Below are positions 35,246-48,500 of a DNA stretch of 64,000 nucleotides, piece after piece. Origin of the DNA: Coccinella septempunctata (taxonomy: Eukaryota > Arthropoda > Insecta > Coleoptera > Coccinellidae); the NCBI RefSeq assembly GCF_907165205.1, contig NC_058193.1, positions 25,557,521-25,621,520 on the forward strand, in the 5' to 3' direction. A program made the translations under genes and the position numbers. Within the stretch, counting starts at the first letter, position 1. Each line of letters starts with the position of its first letter. Under the pieces are notes generated by a model that had not been told where the DNA came from, did no database searches, and saw only the letters and a list, made by a program, of their open reading frames with translations.

Positions 35246-37576
35246 ATTGAAGGCAGGATTGAATCTAGAACAAAAGTATTATTAGTTACTGATGAACAAA
35301 TTTAAAGGCTTCAGTTACCCATGCTCAGAGGCATTCATTGCTGAATTTTTTGATATCGCCACAGCACAGCAAAATGTACAGGTTAGCGAAAAATCTGGTA
35401 AGCAAACAAATTACACGTCAGCTAGTCAGAATCACAACAATAATCAAATCACAATTTTTTATTCGTTCTTCTCGAGAAAAAACAAAGCCACAAATCGCTA
35501 ATGTACCCTCGAATCACCTGCGATATTTCGTCAGGTGTCATAAGTGTTACAAATTGAACAGTTTAATTATCGACCAGCAAAATATTCCACCACTTCAAAT
35601 GAAAGAACTCCTTTTAAATTTTACATTCAATTCGAATCTAACATAAATTCATTGAATTGTTGTCATAAAACTCAACAATTATTTATTTCTGACCATCCCC
35701 TACATTTGACAGATTTGACTTTTTTAATAATGGTCGGCAAATATGGCCGATCGTGACGTCATCTATTATGCCACATTCAAAACTGGAGAGTGAATGAATT
35801 AAGTCGATAAGAATTAATGATCTGTTATGAAGTGATTAATATTCAATAACAACAATCATCGAATGATTCACATTTAACATTCCACAACTATTGGGAGTTT
35901 GGGAGACAAATGCAGTAGACAAAATAAATACAAGGAAAGCATAAACATCAGAAAATGTTGGTTTTTTTTAAATTTACCTCCTGTTTAATTCTGGTGGTAG
36001 AACACTCCAATCAGTTTCATAATAGGGGTACATTATTCGGGGTATAAAAAAGTCTGAGATTACCACAAAATTAAGAAACCTTCATTATTTTGATCTCTCA
36101 AATTATTGCCTATATTTTATTCGAGTACTCCTCACCGCAACTGTTTGATAAGCTGCAGATAAGGAGTGTAAATAAGTCAGATTATTGCTTTCCTGATATG
36201 CCTCAGCCTTTAAAAAAATGATAGATATGTACTGTAAATCAAGTTAGAACTTTTAATTGTTGAACAGGTGACTATCAGCACTTGTGTTTGTGTACCATTT
36301 GTATAAGGTGCCTTTTACACATGACCCGCAGGTGGAGACTCCGAGTTTCTCATGTGCCTTTCAGCCCATTTGAAAGAGGAATCTCGAGTAACTATAGCCC
36401 TTGGCTGTTTTATTATATTTTTTGTTTGGTACAGTTGCACCATTACAACCATTTATGTAGTATTGAATTAACTGAATATTTTGAATAAAACTATTGAGTT
36501 CAATACCCAATGATAAAATGAAGATCTACCTATCCCTAAAAGCTAAAAGTATGTTTTACAATGTTTCATTACGGAGCAAACATTTTTATCCACATGTGAC
36601 GAATATAAAAATAGCATACCCACAAATATATAGGTGGGTATAGGTATCATGTTATTATTTTTCGTCAATGATTTTACCGCATCTTATATGTTATCGAGAG
36701 TTAACAGCCGTTCTCTAAATCAAGTTTTTATTGGGGTTGTATTGGCATCAGTTTTACATTTATTTCTTCAAATCAATTTAGAAATAAGCATTAAACTTGT
36801 TTCATTTTCGCTTTTCATCATCATTCTATACAGATCTACTTTCGAGTCCTTTGAAGAGGACCAAAGATCAGTCCACTGGCTTCGAACCAAAGTCGGAGAC
36901 AACAACAGTTGTCTCTGACCAAAGTTTTTGCAACCGCCAGAAGTTTAATTAATTAATCAAAGATTATTATAATCTTTGTAATTAATCTTTATTAAAACAC
37001 CAAAAAAGAATTCCGTTTCTCTCAACTAAAAGTAACATCTCTAGTTACAAAAATTGATACCAGGTGGCGCATCGTAGAGTATTATTAAAGAGTTACTCTT
37101 TAGTAACAAAGATAACTATTACTTTGTTTGGTAATATAAAACAGTGACTCTAACAAGTCAGTGTATAATATAAATAAAAGAATTTGAGCATCTTCTGAAA
37201 TGAAGAAATCTAATAAGAAATGAAGAGTCTTAACTCCCAAATTTCCTACTTTCAAAAATTTTTAAAAAGAGTCCAGAAATTCCAGTAAATTTCCAAAGAT
37301 CTTGAAATCCATTTGGATAACTCATAAGCCTTTTTTCCATCAAACTGAATAGACATCTTTAACAATGTGGATTCGAACAATACTGTCAAAATTTAGCTTG
37401 ATAGCGACTTGTAGCGCGTCCACAAATACACAGACAAAAAACCTTTTTAGATTCTGAATATATGTCTTCTGAAACAGGTTTCAATGTTCAATTCATGTAA
37501 CAATAATTAAAAAAACAGGATTTTTCGATTTAAACTAGTTTATTTCATTTATAAATATTGGTAAAAAACAGAAATT
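35246..37576. other. Intergenic, no gene recognised
   Basis: Divergent from AP-1 gamma on the left and ending at the Rpt6 stop on the right. Small features: an inverted repeat GTCGGAGACAACAACAGTTGTCTCTGAC (parts at 36891-36920) and alternating ATTAATCTTTG/CAAAGATTA blocks at 36950-36990. The frame at 36634-36918 is hydrophobic but has no splice or family support. Confidence 0.4.
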
Positions 37577-39229
37577 TTACTTCCATAATTTCTTGATTGA
37601 CATATTCTTCTCAGAGTCCTTTTGCATGACCTTGGCTACAGCCATCTCGAAATCTTCTTGTGTCACATGTACCCTCCTTTCTCTCAAAGCATACATACCA
37701 GCTTCAGTACATACACCTTTCACTTCAGCACCACTTGCTCCAGGCATAAGTTCGGCTATTTTCCTTAAGTTGATGCCTCTTGTTAAATTCATTTTCCTAG
37801 AATGAATCTTGAGAATATCAAGTCTTGCTTCTTCATTCGGTGGTGGAAATTCTATTTTACGATCAATTCTTCCAGGTCTGAGAAGAGCAGGGTCCAAGAT
37901 GTCAATTCGATTGGTTGCCATAATCACCTGAAAATATTTGAAATTTTTTCAAAGGATGCATAATAGAGGACATTTCTTTTAATTTGACAGCCATAAATAA
38001 TCTGAAATCCTTTAGTACTCAAAATAAGCTAACCTTAATATTCTTTGTGGCTTCAAAACCATCCAACTGATTCAATAATTCCAACATAGTTCTCTGAACT
38101 TCAGAATCACCACCTGAACCGGATTCTATACGAGAGGATCCAATAGAATCAATTTCATCCATGAAAATGATGGATGGAGCATGCTCTCTTGCCATAACGA
38201 ACAATTCTCTAACCATTCTAGATCCTTCACCAATAAATTTTTGGACAAGCTCAGAACCAGACACCCTTATGAAGGTACATTCAGTATGGTGTGCTACAGC
38301 TCTAGCTAATAAAGTTTTTCCAGTTCCTATGGAAAGATAAGGAGATATTAGAGTGACAAAATTACATATCCTTCACCAACATACCAGGAGGTCCATAGAG
38401 GAGGACACCTTTAGGTTGTGCAATACCAAGAGCATCAAACAACTCTGGGTGTTTAACTGGGAGTTCAATTACTTCTTTAATTTCCTTTATTTGTTTATCC
38501 AGGCCCCCAACCATTTCATATGTAGAGTCTGGAACTTTTTCAACCATCATTAGAGACACCAGAGGATCCACCTATGAATAACATTGTAGAAATGAATATA
38601 TTTTGACTACTTAGTTTAGCATTAGATATATTACCTTGTTTGGAAGAATTTTATGGAGAGTGTAACTTTCATTACGAAGAGCAACACGACAATTTGGTGT
38701 CACATCATTGATATCAATGTTTTTGTCTATATCAACAACAAATTTTCCTTCAGGATGCACTTTAACTAAAACTTTTTTTTTATCCATAGGTTTGACAACC
38801 TCTCCAACGTAACTTCCCTGTTCTTGCAATAGCATTAACTCCTCTCTCAACATTCGGACTGAAATATTTTAATATTTGAAACTGAAATGATCTATCTGAG
38901 TGAAAAGAATAAACCTTTTGCATTCAACTCATTCCGTTGTGCTTGAAGACGTCTAAGATTTTGGCTTTTCTCAGCAACAATCAGTTGAAGCTCCTCTATT
39001 TTAGTAATATAATAAGATCGAAACCCTTCTCCTTTGAGTCCCCCAGTGTCAATCTCCATCTAAAAATGTAATGAATGAATTTATGTTCAAATTTGAAGAT
39101 TTTAAGTACGACTGTATTTTCTGAAGTTGTCGGTATCTGCACGTCACTCTCTTTATTAGAGTTTTCCTTCTTAGTAACTACTTCAATCTTTACTTTACTA
39201 GGACCAGGTACAGACACTTCAGATCCCAT
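37577..39229 (-). CDS. PSMC5: 26S proteasome regulatory subunit 8 (Rpt6)
   Basis: AAA+ ATPase of the 19S base ring that unfolds substrates for the 20S core. Six exons with consistent phase: 39229-39110, 39059-38915, 38858-38635, 38571-38385, 38326-38034 and 37927-37577. Landmarks: coiled coil [22 protein letters not shown]-domain [20 protein letters not shown], Walker A GPPGTGKT (split by intron 4), Walker B IIFMDEID, arginine-finger region [13 protein letters not shown] and the C terminus KKLWK. From exon 2 ([13 protein letters not shown]) onward it matches Drosophila and human Rpt6 nearly residue for residue. The first exon is long (40 codons) if the donor GTACTT is used; an in-frame alternative donor (AAA then GTAAAG) after codon 12 gives a length closer to the family's 405. 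Confidence 0.97.
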
Positions 39230-40005
39230 AATGAATATGGGAAAAAGTGAAACAGTTTTGGTATGAATTGGAATTTTGACAAAGCGTTGTCAAGATGAAA
39301 ACAAATGCACCAATTCCATAAAAAAATTAACTGACCTTATTGATAACAGTCATAATGGCAATTTGTATAGGTTTTTATGAATCTAGAATATTAAAATCTG
39401 ATCAGAACCTCAGGATGAAAAACCAAAGCATGAAATATCAAACTCATCTGGTTTGACAGTTCACTCAACCAGTAACCACAAATTTTTTGATTAATGAAGG
39501 GACGCGTTCCATAATAAACTCATTTCAGTGAATCTAGTGGACGAAGAAAAATTACTCCAATATTTTTGCGTAAATTCAAGTAGTTTCTTAAACTAGGTCC
39601 AACAGTATGGGAATATTTTGAGAAATTTTTTTCAACTAGTTTTCCCTGTTGCTGTTGACAGACAACAGACACTGACATTTCGATAAATTTCCTTCAGAAA
39701 ATCAGAAGCAAATTACTCTGAAAGTCCGAAAGAAGGAAGGGAAATATCGTTGATAACGATATTAACTTGAGATAATACTAATGGACACTTTCAAAGATAG
39801 GAAGTTTGATGAGAATGAATGATAAATGCCTTCTTGCTGTTCTCAACAAATTCCATTATGCCGACGTATGGCATAAATCCTGGTACGAATGATACAAACA
39901 AATTCAAATATTGAGACCTATACACACAATAGGTTTATGCCGCTCTATTTTCCTTAAGGAAACTATATCGATTTGTTACTTAAGTCAATAATCCTTCTGA
40001 TAAAA
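39230..40005. other. Promoter-bearing gap between divergent genes
   Basis: The minus-strand Rpt6 and plus-strand tetraspanin start from here. I see no gene and no specific regulatory motif worth asserting. Confidence 0.4.
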
Positions 40006-43000
40006 ATGGTTTCTCTAAGAATGAAAGAAGTGTTTTGTTTGTTGTATTCTGTACTTCTTTTTGTAAGTAGAATTTGAAGGAAAAAATTAAGATTTAATTT
40101 ATTTATTGTTCCACTTTCAGTTGTCAGGGATGTTCCTAGTGGGACTTTCCGTGGTTTTCATCTACAGAATTTTTTACAATTTCAAATTTTTTCCATCTGT
40201 TGCTCTAGGCCCTTTCATATTTCTTTTTTTGTTTGGAATTGTGCACTTGTTACTCACCTGGCTGGCAATCAAAGGACCAACAGTTAAACATGAATTTCAT
40301 ATAATATTGGTAATTATTCCTCAAAACTGGAAGCTACTAAATAAAATTGGTATAACAGTTTTTAGTCATAACTATAGTGTTATTTATGGCTGAATTTGGT
40401 ATAGGGGTTTGGAATGTTGTACTATGGAACAATATTGATTTAGAATCTGTGATGCTATTAACTGAATCTTTTGAGACTGTGATTGGGAAAGACTTCAAAG
40501 AAAATTCAGGATGGAATAGATTACAAACTAAGGTAAGACCTTATATGTCACTCTATAACTACGGTAAAACAGAGGCAGCGTGGCCGAGCGGTCTAAGGCG
40601 CTGGTTTTAGGCACCAGTCCGAAAGGGCGTGGGTTCGAATCCCACCGCTGTCAGTTATGTTTTTTATTTGTGTATTTAGAATAATACACAAGCATAATAG
40701 GTGAATATTTCTTTTCAAAGGAGAGGAGGATCTTTGATAAATTGCGTTAATAAGAAGGGGGCAATATTACTTCTAACCTAACCAGTCTTTTTGATCTATT
40801 TATAGAGCTTTGTCATATACCTACCTAACCTTTGTCATTCTTGAGATGAATGTATCATATCTTACAACACACATTTAGGAAATAACTGACTCAACTGATT
40901 AAGGAATCTTCCTATCAAATTCCTACACATACATAATAAATATTTATTGATTATTATCTATATTGGCCGTCTTTATTATTTAGACCATTTGTGTTGTGTT
41001 TTGACTTTTTTCTATTCGAGTAAATATTTCATTGCAATTCAATTGGCAACTATATTTCGTTCGAATAAGCAAAGTTTCAGAGCTTAAAACAAAAAAATTA
41101 GTCTGTTCGGATATCAGAAAATTGAAAATATGAGCTTTCTACATTTTCTGAAAAACATAATCGACAACCTGGTTATTTTGTGAATCAAGTTGGAACGTGT
41201 ATTAACGTGTTGTTTCAAGTCTTTGTTAATTCCACATATTAATTTTTATTTAAAAAGTTTATCGTACCACGTACCACATATTTTTATCTCTACTCTTTAT
41301 TCATTCTCATTGTTTGAGCTGTATGTTGATAATAAAATGATGGGAAAAATTCAAAAGCACTTTTTAAATAATGATAAATATTGATATGTAGTATATAAGG
41401 TGAGAGACATAAGTTATTTGTCACCGCCTTAGGTTTGTGACACGTTTTTGCTAGCGGGAGTGAAATAAATTACAAATTCGAATTTGTAATTTATATATTT
41501 TTAAGAAAGCCGATCGGCTTTCCTAAATATTCCCGAATTTCTGTAGAAGCATTTCTACATTGTCAAAATATATTGTCCCATAAAATATGCGATAAGGAGT
41601 CAAGTTCTATTATTTCTTTGATACCTATCACTTTATCGTTATTCAAATACCTGACATCATTATCCCTTTTGGAAATGGTCATTTACGAAGGGTTTGGACC
41701 CTTTGCCGTAAATCGACCGCAAACTACCTACTCATTTTCTAAGAAATAAAAGAGGACGGATTATACAAATATAACAGCCGTAGTTCATTTTACAATGTCC
41801 GTCAGGAAAGTTAATTTACACGTAATTTCAAAATAATCACCCACTCTCAAAAATAAAGATTTTTCTACAAGTGGTTGTAAAAGATAATTCGATTTTTTTT
41901 TGATTCTAAGAAGTTCCCCTAACTTGATTTCAACATTACTGATAGCATTACGTCTAATTTTGATTTTGGGAGATTTGTTGATGATTCTGAAAAATAATGA
42001 TACAAACAGGAAGACTCCCATCTCTTTCAGTTGCAATTTTAAAAATTGTCCTTTATGTTACATGAGTCCATACGCACTAATCAGTAAGTCTTTTCAACCT
42101 GTACTATGTATATAGGCATATAAAGTATTTGACATGCCCAATAATAATAATAAATATTTCAGTTAAGATGTTGTGGATTGAATGGAGTGAAAGATTTCGG
42201 GCAAGCTGGATCTTATCCCACATTTTGCTGTGACGGTCGCAAAGAATTCAATATTACTTGCTTCGACAACGGTTGTAGACAACCGTTAGCTGATTATGCC
42301 AGAGGTATAATGTTAGATGGAGTTCTTATGAGTTTTTTGTCTTGTTTACTTCAGGTGAGTAATTGAATTCAATAGAAGTGTGAAAATCAAAGGCAAGGTT
42401 TCTTTAAACTGAAAAAAATGGTAAAAATTTAAAGCAATTATAATTAATCGAAGAGGTTTGGCGTCAAGGCGTATAGGGAACTAGACAGACTAAAAGAGTT
42501 CGAGAAGTATCAGAGTAAGAGTATTCTGAAGAGATGACAGGTAGTAATAATAACAAATAGGTACCAATTTCTACCACATACTGGGTGTTTTCAAAGATGA
42601 TGGGGCTTTTTTTTTCGAAAGAAGGTAGCAGTCATCAAAATATGTCATTTCACTAAACCTTGCCCATATAAAATACTCAAGATGGCGCCGACGGTATCCC
42701 TTTAAGCAAAGATATTATTGTAATATCTTTGCCTGCAAGCATGTTGATCTAAATAAGTTATACGATTTATAAGATATCGATTTTTTGATTCAAAAATGAG
42801 CAAGGGGTTAGACCCCCTAAAATGACCTATTTGTAGCTCTGTCCAAAAATCATGTTTTCTTCTACTACAATCAGTACTATCCTAGGATATGGAGAGCATA
42901 GAAGTTGTTTTTTAGATTCCAGAAAACTAAACAGTTCATGCTTCAATAGAAAATTGCACTCTAGGGAGCCCTTTCAAAGTGAACTCGAAAATGAAAAGTG

Positions 43001-44089
43001 TAAAAACAAAAAATTCGATTTTCTGGTAAACATTATATTGTAAGAAATCCGAAAGTTTAGTATGCAGATATAGGTTTTCGAATACGCTGAATCTATTGCA
43101 AGCTATTTCGGTAGCCTATATCTCCCTTCGTTAAGATTTTCATCGTTGAAATGGCATTTTTCAAAAATTGCAAATTTCAATATGCTATATCTCCTGTTAT
43201 ATTCGTCTGATAAGGTTGGGATTTCCGATTCTATAATCAGCGTTGCCAAGGCTTACATCCTTGCAAAAGCTCGATTTCGAAAATCTCGATTTTTTGGGTA
43301 GAAAATGAGCAAGTGATTATGTACCCCCTAAAATGACCTAAGTACATTATACGTGGGAATTATTCCAGATTTGAATATCGAAAATCGAAATTTTCAAATC
43401 AAATCATTCAGAATAAGTTCTAGAGAATAAAAATATTGAAGTTTGTCTCATATCGGAAAATAAATTCGGCATGATGACAGTCATTGAATTCGGTAAAAAG
43501 AATTCTGGGTGGAGCACACTTCGGTAGCTCAATTGCAGATCGACTGACCGACAATCTGGGATCGTGGGTTCGAGTCCCGCTCGAGGAAGTACTTATTATT
43601 ATTATTATTGTCTGCATGCCGTTAAGAAATTTTCAAATAAAATTATTATAATTATTTTCTATTTCTTGATTATTGTTATTGTAGTTAAAACTGCTACCCA
43701 TCGCCATTTTCGAGATAAAAGATCTTATGACTTTCAGCACCAAACAATTTGTCTGATCCGAAAATATTGAATAATACTGAATTTTATTAATCTGATATGA
43801 TTAGTAAGAAATAACACTTGTTTTTTCCTGATAGGCATTTGGTGTTTTTATCTTCTTTTCGTTCTTTCAAACTTTGAAAAGAGATAGAGACATAAAATCA
43901 GCTAGAAGGTTGGCAATAATGAAAGAATTGGCAGAACACTCCGAACATGCAACTCCTCTCACACAAAGTCCGTTACCTTCTACTACGCCAATGTACACTC
44001 CACAGAGAAACGAAACTCCCAAATCTTCTAAAAGAAGAAGCAGCAAGGCAGCAGCACCTCTAACACCTCCTGTTCAAGTAAACGTTTGA
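40006..44089 (+). CDS. Tetraspanin
   Basis: Four-pass membrane organiser protein. Five exons, all phase 0: 40006-40062, 40121-40309, 40359-40532, 42163-42354 and 43835-44089; 288 residues. TM1 spans the exon 1-2 junction (YSVLLFLSGMFLVGLSVVF), TM2 PFIFLFLFGIVHLLLTW, TM3 LVITIVLFMAEFGIGVW. The large extracellular loop has the hallmark RCCGLNG at about residues 142-148, then CCDG and CFDNGC. TM4 is near VLMSFLSCLLQAFGVFIFF. The cytoplasmic tail is unusually long, about 70 residues, and rich in Ser, Thr, Pro and Lys (KSSKRRSSKAAAPLTPP). Exon 3 uses the acceptor ATAACAG at 40358; two closer AGs would break the frame. Intron 3 carries a tRNA gene and intron 4 a SINE. Confidence 0.93.
40574..40653 (+). 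tRNA. tRNA-Leu (anticodon TAG)
   Basis: The acceptor stem GGCAGCG pairs with CGCTGTC, followed by discriminator A. A box TGGCCGAGCGG, anticodon stem CTGGT/ACCAG with loop TTTAGGC (anticodon TAG), a variable arm of leucine type (GTCCGAAAGGGC) and B box GGGTTCGAATCCC are all present. A T run follows as Pol III terminator. It lies in the sense orientation in intron 3 of the tetraspanin. Confidence 0.96.
41464..41524. repeat. Two adjacent palindromes
   Basis: AAATTACAAATTCGAATTTGTAATTT is nearly perfectly self-complementary (about 41467-41492). It is followed within 15 bp by AGAAAGCCGATCGGCTTTCCT (about 41503-41523). Both lie in a tetraspanin intron. Possibly the core of a foldback element. Confidence 0.7.
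42777..43350. repeat. Two diverged copies of a short repeat
   Basis: A block with CGATTTTTTG, AAAATGAGCAAG and CCCCCTAAAATGACCTA occurs at about 42777-42840 and again at about 43287-43345, in direct orientation within tetraspanin intron 4. The sequence between is similar in style (repeated TATATCTCC phrases), suggesting an old dispersed element. No coding content. Confidence 0.55.
43511..43609 (+). mobile_element. tRNA-derived SINE with ATT tail
   Basis: A degenerate tRNA-like region has A box TCGGTAGCTCAATTG and B box GTGGGTTCGAGTCCC, followed by a TTATTATTATTATTATT tail. It does not fold into a full tRNA, and the tail is typical of insect SINEs. It lies in tetraspanin intron 4. Confidence 0.75.
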
Positions 44090-45549
44090 AGATCTTTATT
44101 ATATAGTTGCTAAAAGTGATAACATGCATGATTCTCACCTATTTATACGATGCAATACTTTTATTTATTCAATAGGATATAAGTGATATTTTTTATATTG
44201 TTTTCCAACACAAAATATTTTTTGACCAAATATTCACTAGGATGTTAAGACTTTTCTATCGTTAGCTTTTTCTCAAAGGGCATCATTGTTTTCATTCTAT
44301 ATTCATTGCTCTCTATTACTTAAATATTATTGTCTCATTATTTTCAGTTTTGTGTTTTCAAAAATTGTATGACAATTTTTCGATTTGGATTACTGAACAC
44401 TTTGATTCAACATATATATTTTTCGTCATCACTTTTTTTGAGCAATATATTAGAGCAATATGACTGTGACAATATGTTAGTTTATCGTTTAGGAAATCAT
44501 GACTATTTTTCGTAACGAAACTCTGTTTTATGTTTGTAATTTCCATTGATACTATTTGTATTTTGGTTGTCCAGTTAGGTATTTGTTAAGTGATCCAGAA
44601 ATTTCTGAGATTGTATATACCTACGTAATTGTAACAATAGTGCCTTACCCTGTCAGAAAATTTTTGAATGAAATATAAAATTTCTGCATTTGAATTTTGT
44701 TTCACTTATCAGCTATAAAATAAGAATTTTTAGGTACAGGATATTTTGTACATTACAGGATATTTTCATCAAATAATAGCTATTCATACAACCAGTGAGT
44801 TTAATGAATGTTTATTCATGAGAAAAAAGTATAACCCATTAATTTCTTCGATTGAATACACATTTATAACTATATATGAAAAATTATATGATGCACTATG
44901 TAAAACAAGATGGGGTCCCTGAAAAAAATCGTCAAGACCGAATGGTTGCACCGAGGTCGATGATATTTCGAGAATTATTACTTGAAGAGTTGCTTCTTCA
45001 GAATATGTATCAAATTTTGATTTACGGTGTTATTTCCCAAAAGGAGGGTGGAGGGTCAGTTGAAAAATTCGTCAAGGCCGAATGGTTGAACCGAGGTCGA
45101 TGAAATCTCGAGATTTATTACTTGAGTTGTCGTTCTCTCGGAACACATTCAGATCTACAATTTTCTGGAAGATACGCGTCTCGATAATTGATCTTGTCTT
45201 CGACTAGAAGCCAACAAGGTAGGTTTGCTATTTTCCCTATATAAAGAATAGCTGACGCATATCAATATGAGGAAGAACAAAAAAGTCAATCATAATTCAT
45301 AATTTGATATATTTAATATCACTGAAATATTATTTCATACCATACTAATTACAAATCATTGCTCTCTTCTCACTTCACTTTTTTTAAATTCTTTTGGCAC
45401 TCCTATACAACTTATATACAAATATTTACATCATAGTTGCGTTGTTATAGATTACTTTGGGTTGTTTGTGGCAGGATATCATCAAGAAAGACTTCTGAGC
45501 ATTTTCTTGAAGCAAACCAAGACGAAGTTCTTCGTCCCAACTTTCCTAG
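44090..45549. other. Intergenic between convergent genes, with a local duplication
   Basis: Tetraspanin 3' UTR, then a direct duplication at about 44925-45010 and 45062-45130 sharing CGTCAAG.CCGAATGGTTG and ACCGAGGTCGATGA. No gene is supported. Confidence 0.5.
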
Positions 45550-48500
45550 TCAAACTTTTTCCCCATTCGCTCCATAATTCGACCTTACAAACTGCAAAGA
45601 AAAACAATAATATTAATAATGTATTTTTCGTAGCAACTAAAATATGCAAGCATGAGAGTTGTCACATAACAATCACCACTTTCAAACTGAAATGATATGG
45701 CTGAAATACTTGATGAGTATGGATAATTGAAATGAAGAAATTATAAATTACGTTTTTTAGTTTTTCTTATCGAATAGCTGAAACCCCAATAATCCTTCCA
45801 CTGAAATAATTTTACAGGGTTTTTACAAAATGCTAAATTTGAATGTTTCTCAAAATTTCCTCATTTCCAATGGAAACCCATATTTTATATCGAGTTAGAT
45901 ACTCATTTTTCTTAAAATTTCCCATCCATCAATGAAAAATGTGCTCATCGTAGTCATCCGTGAGTTTCTGCGTCAGAAATATCAACACCTCAAGGCACAA
46001 ATCTTATCGTCCCTGCTATTAACTACCTTGTACGTGACAAATTACCACTTGAAGCAGTAACCATTAACTCATCAACTATCCAGTTCCAATCAAAATTAGC
46101 CAAGATGAAATGATACAACCCATTACGGAACTGATCAATATTCCCAGATAGGACTTCAGTTTGTCATGATGAATGGACTAATCTGATATTTGATATATGT
46201 ATGTGTGCAAGTTTAGCTAGAATTTATATATCTGTTGAAAAAAAAACCAACTTTTTTTGGTAATATTGTGTATGTTTTCTTTATCCCAAGAAAAACATCA
46301 TCAATGAGGTTTGTTTGCCTCAGGTTCTCATAAGTGTGCGCCAATAACGTCCATCTTGAAAAATGAAATAATTTTCGGGCTCATTTTGCTGCCCGAATAA
46401 ATGAGCATTTGAATGCCCAAAACATAGAAATAATGGGTCATCTGCTTATAGTCCTGAACTAGCTTCTAATTACCCTTATTTCTACGGGTAAAACACAAAT
46501 AACGGGTTTTGCGTTTTACATCATCAGCAGAGGAAGCTGCTGATTAGTAAGAAGGGTGTAGAAAATCGAGATTTGAATACCGCTTGCTCTTCTCTAAAGA
46601 GAATTCGTATCTATGCTGGATCGGGTGTGTGGAGGAGAACTACTCTGTAATCTGTGGAGGAGAATGAGCAGGCGGTAACCGAAGCATCCCTATTTTTATG
46701 ATTTTATGACCTAAACATCTTGAATCTACTCATGCTGGAAGCCCTTCTTCAATGTCATTCCGCATCATGAAATTTTCTATTTCATGAGAGCATTACGATA
46801 TATTACAATTCATTTGCAGAACTCTTGAAGTGCTGATTTTTGGACATCAAGATAATTTGATAAGATAACACAATTTGGTCGTCATTATGTTGAGATTTTT
46901 TTATATATTGAGATAATTATTTTTCATTGCATTGATTAAAAATATTGCTATGTACGGAATCAGCGAAATTTTTTTATCCTATCACTGATTTAATTATAAA
47001 ATAGTATCTACTTGTGGATGTGTAAATTGAAAATACTGTGATTAAAAATGGGAATAAATTATATTCAAAATACAAATTGCAGACAGTTGCAGTCATATAT
47101 TATAATAGTAATAAGACTTAGAGATGTCACCGAAACTAGAAGAAAATATCTACACACTAATCATTTTCCAGGATAGTTTTTTGTATTTTCTTCTGTTGAA
47201 GTTTTGTAAAATATATTCTAGATCCCTAATTTTTGAACCCCTAGTGTGTCTTGGGTCTATTAATTCCGGCAGAAGGCAGTTTTGATAGAATCTCTCTAGT
47301 TTCGGTAACATCCCCTCTTCAAAAAATTGTTCGTCCATGTAAATTTCAATATATATAAACTCTTTCGAATTCCACACGGTGAAAAAGCACTTCTTGCGTC
47401 GAGTATTATTAAGTTGCCCTTGTACCTAATAAAAATAATCATGATTTCTTTTGAGTGAATAGGTTTCACCATTAATTATTATTATTATTAATTTCCAAAT
47501 ATGTAATTTTTTTTTTTGGAAATAGTTTCCCATATTGTATAATTTCTCGCCGTATAGGGACATTTTATTTCCACAATTGCATCATTTAGGATGCCATCTG
47601 GTGATGCGCCAATAAGAATAGGCCACTGTTCATTTATGAATAGACCACAGCTTCTAAGGGTCAAGTTCAGTTTTTCTTCCAGAAGTCCTCTCACACTCTA
47701 TCCTCATTGCTTTTTCCCCAAGAAGTAGCTTTACTCGAAAAATGTTTATATAAGATTCCTTCTACAGTTGAACTACAACTTGTAGAAGGATGCATTTTAC
47801 AAATTTTCCCCAAGAAAGAGGACGTCAGCAATTTCTTTCTACGAAGTCTCAATTTTCAAGCATTTTGCTCTAGGATTAAACTTTAAACTCTTCTGCAATG
47901 TAGAGTAGAGACCGAAGCCAAAAATATTCGAAAACGGCGGATTATACTTATATTTTACAAAACCTTCAAATATTCATTAGATAGCGTGCAACTCAGTTTA
48001 AAGAGTTGGCTTCTTTGAATTTTTGGCATTTTTATGGTATGTAATGGTCATAATGAGAGAACTGGAAGACGTGATATCTAATATATAAATGAAAAACTAA
48101 ATTCTGAATTTCATTTCATTCGATATAAAACCGACAGAACTAAAAATAAAATTTTTTTAAGGTTTCTCAACAGACTGTATATATCTTGTAAACCGAGCCG
48201 ATTCGGAAAAAAAGGTAAAAGAAAGAAGTGTTTCTTTTGAACTCAAGAATCTACCGTTAAAATATTTGTACGAGTCAAGGACTCACCTGCTTGTATAGTT
48301 TTAATTGTTTTGCGGTTTTCATTGCCGTTTCCGTTTTGTTTGTTTTAGATCGTTTTTATATGTTAAATGGCATGACTTTCGATCTTAGATAAACCTTGAA
48401 AATTCTTCCCTTTTGTGTCTTTGTTATCATGTTATCAGAGAAAAGTTTCTTAAAGTGTGTTCAGCTTTTTTGGGGTGAAAATTAGTTCAATGATTTTGAG

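Noticed and set aside
36634..36918. Hydrophobic 94-codon plus-strand frame
   Set aside because: Hydrophobicity is expected by chance in T-rich DNA; no splice or start context.
43511..43583. Second tRNA gene in the tetraspanin
   Set aside because: A and B boxes are present but the acceptor and anticodon stems do not pair, and an ATT tail follows; it is better explained as a SINE.
43420..43617. Minus-strand frame reading SGTRTHDPRLSVSRSAIELP
   Set aside because: This is the translated antisense of the tRNA-derived SINE, a common false protein in insect annotations.
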